From Actinomadura flavalba DSM 45200 (lineage in GTDB: Bacteria > Actinomycetota > Actinomycetes > Streptosporangiales > Streptosporangiaceae), in NCBI RefSeq assembly GCF_000374305.1, contig NZ_KB894095.1:124001-188000 (forward strand): 64,000 nt of DNA, written 5' to 3'. The notes beneath the pieces are model-generated. The model did not search any database. It was given only the letters and a program-made list of their open reading frames with translations, and was not told the DNA's origin. This document shows positions 62,583-64,000 of the stretch, piece after piece; the first letter of the stretch is position 1, and every line of letters starts with the position of its first letter. The translations under genes and the position numbers were made by a program.

Positions 62583-63995
62583 GTGCAGGCGTACAACACC
62601 GCCCCGTCCCAGCACGGGCCGCTCGCCGAGGTGCCTCCCGAGGGACGGCGCAAGATCTGGCGGTGGGCGGTGCTCATCGCGGTCGGCGGCTTCCTGTTCG
62701 GCTTCGACACCGGCGTCATCTCCGGCGCGCTGCTGTTCATCAAGAAGGACTTCGGGCTCAGCTCGTTCGAGCAGGGCGCGGTCGTCAGCGTGCTCGTGCT
62801 GGGCGCGATGGTCGGCGCGCTGGCGTCCGGGCGGCTGCTCGACCGCATCGGACGCCGCAAGGCGCTCGGCATCGAGGGCGCGGTGTTCCTGGTCGGGACG
62901 GCCATCGCGGTCGTCGCGCCGGGGTTCGTGACGCTGCTGCTCGCGCGGCTCGTGCTCGGCCTGGCGGTCGGGGCGGCGTCGGCGACCGTCCCGGTCTACC
63001 TGTCGGAGATCGCGCCGAAGGAGATCCGGGGCCGCGTCCTGACGCTGAACCAGCTCCTCATCACGGTCGGCATCCTCGTCGCGTACGTGACGAACCTGAT
63101 CTTCTCCGGCGCGGGCGACTGGCGGGCGATGATCGGGGTCGGCGCGGTCCCGGCGCTGGTGATGGTGGCGGCGTCGCTGTGGTTCGTGCCGGAGTCGGCG
63201 GCGTGGCAGCTCTCGCGCGGCCGGACGGCCGAGGCGCGGCGCGGCATCGCGTCGGTCACCAACGACGCGACGGCCGACGTACTGATCCGCCGCTATGAGG
63301 ACAACCAGGCCAAGGAGGCCAAAGAGCACGGACCGGAGCAGAAGTCGCGCTCGCTGCTCTCCCCCGCCGTCCGTCCGGCGCTGATCGTCGGCGTGCTGCT
63401 CGCCGCGATCCAGCAGTTCGGCGGCATCAACACGATCATCTACTTCGCGCCGACGATCATCGAGCAGACGGGCCTGACGGCGTCGAACGCGATCTTCTAC
63501 TCGATCGCGATCGGCGTCATCAACTTCGTCATGACGGTCGTCGCGACGCGGTTCATCGACCGGGCGGGCCGCCGTCCGCTGCTGCTGTTCTCGCTGGCCG
63601 GCATGGCCGTGTCGATGGCGCTGCTGGGCCTGTCGTTCGTGGCGGGCTGGCCGTCGGTGCTGACGCTGGTGTTCATGGTGCTGTTCATCGCGGTGTACGC
63701 GGTCGGCCTCGGCCCGGTCTTCTGGGCGATCATCGGCGAGATCTTCCCGCCCCGGGCGCGCGGCGCGGGGTCGAGCGCGGCGACGGCGACGAACTGGGCG
63801 TCGAACTTCGCGGTGAGCCTGCTGTTCCTGCCGCTCATGCAGCTCATCGGCGAGGGCGAGACGTTCTGGATCTTCGCCGCCATCTCGCTCGCCGGGCTCT
63901 TCTTCGTCGCCCGTTTCGTCCCGGAGACCAAGGGCCGCGACCAGCGCGAGGTCGACGCCGACCTCCAGTCCCGCTTCGGCCACGCGACGACGTGA
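62583..63995 (+). CDS. Sugar/proton symporter (MFS sugar-porter family)
   Basis: A 470-residue MFS transporter with 12 predicted helices. Sugar-porter signatures are FLFGFDTGVISGALLFIKKD, the loop DRIGRRKALG after helix 2, PVYLSEIAPKEIRGR after helix 4, QQFGGINTIIYFAPTI in helix 7, and PETKGRD at the C-terminus. It would import a hexose, pentose or polyol with protons; the exact sugar is not clear. GTG 62583 has a GAGAGGACC-type site upstream. The gene is complete; only a few bases of window follow it. Confidence 0.95.
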   Translation: MQAYNTAPSQHGPLAEVPPEGRRKIWRWAVLIAVGGFLFGFDTGVISGALLFIKKDFGLSSFEQGAVVSVLVLGAMVGALASGRLLDRIGRRKALGIEGAVFLVGTAIAVVAPGFVTLLLARLVLGLAVGAASATVPVYLSEIAPKEIRGRVLTLNQLLITVGILVAYVTNLIFSGAGDWRAMIGVGAVPALVMVAASLWFVPESAAWQLSRGRTAEARRGIASVTNDATADVLIRRYEDNQAKEAKEHGPEQKSRSLLSPAVRPALIVGVLLAAIQQFGGINTIIYFAPTIIEQTGLTASNAIFYSIAIGVINFVMTVVATRFIDRAGRRPLLLFSLAGMAVSMALLGLSFVAGWPSVLTLVFMVLFIAVYAVGLGPVFWAIIGEIFPPRARGAGSSAATATNWASNFAVSLLFLPLMQLIGEGETFWIFAAISLAGLFFVARFVPETKGRDQREVDADLQSRFGHATT

Positions 63996-64000
63996 CGCGT

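Noticed and set aside
1..64000. tRNA or rRNA genes
   Set aside because: None found by eye on either strand, so no tRNA attachment site could be proposed for the element.

Overview
The window is 64 kb of very GC-rich DNA with GTG/TTG starts, ATGA/GTGA gene overlaps, BldC-like, DUF397/DUF5753 and RsbW-like regulatory genes, and succinylase-type lysine genes (dapD, dapE). This fits a high-GC actinomycete; a Streptosporangiales/Thermomonosporaceae (Actinomadura-like) host is my guess, and no rRNA or tRNA gene is present to test it.

Bases 1-10,800 look like a defence locus built as two divergent operons. Leftward: a cysteine desulfurase, a DUF4007 protein and a 1,197-residue P-loop ATPase, probably continuing beyond base 1. 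Rightward: a DEAH helicase, a MORC/GHKL-type ATPase and a phospholipase-D-fold nuclease. No DNA methyltransferase is visible. A sulfur-based DNA mark made by the left arm and read by the helicase-ATPase-nuclease arm is the simplest hypothesis. Next to it (10,916-11,250) lies a small, degenerate, CRISPR-like array with one unit in inverted orientation and no cas genes.

Bases 11,300-37,000 are accessory and mobile in character: an integrase remnant, a ParB-like protein, small element genes, a truncated Mg-chelatase/ComM-like gene, a MobF (TrwC/TraI) relaxase of 1,676 residues, and a run of small regulators. Embedded between the ParB and relaxase modules is a class I lanthipeptide cluster of the FxLD type: regulator, 58-residue precursor, LanB, LanC, and a protein fusing a SpaB_C-like domain to a protein-isoaspartate methyltransferase domain. 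Its expected product is a lanthipeptide with a methylated aspartate that can rearrange to isoaspartate. At least four genes in this region carry single-base frameshifts, three of them at or beside short C-rich runs, so either the element is decaying or the assembly has indels there.

From about 37,180 to the end the sequence looks like ordinary chromosome: a LOG-family protein, dapE, dapD, a membrane-anchored lysozyme-like protein, a metallo-beta-lactamase/rhodanese protein, a secreted CocE-type hydrolase, PucR and MerR regulators, a four-gene DUF4331/TPR/NicO/secreted-protein operon, an SCP2-domain protein, a PEP-mutase-like protein, a dihydrodipicolinate-reductase-like/AhpD-like pair, a TMEM175-type channel, a histidine kinase, a secreted serine hydrolase, an acyl-CoA dehydrogenase with a divergent MerR gene, and a sugar/proton symporter. 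Several promoters here carry clear palindromic operators that pair naturally with the adjacent regulator.
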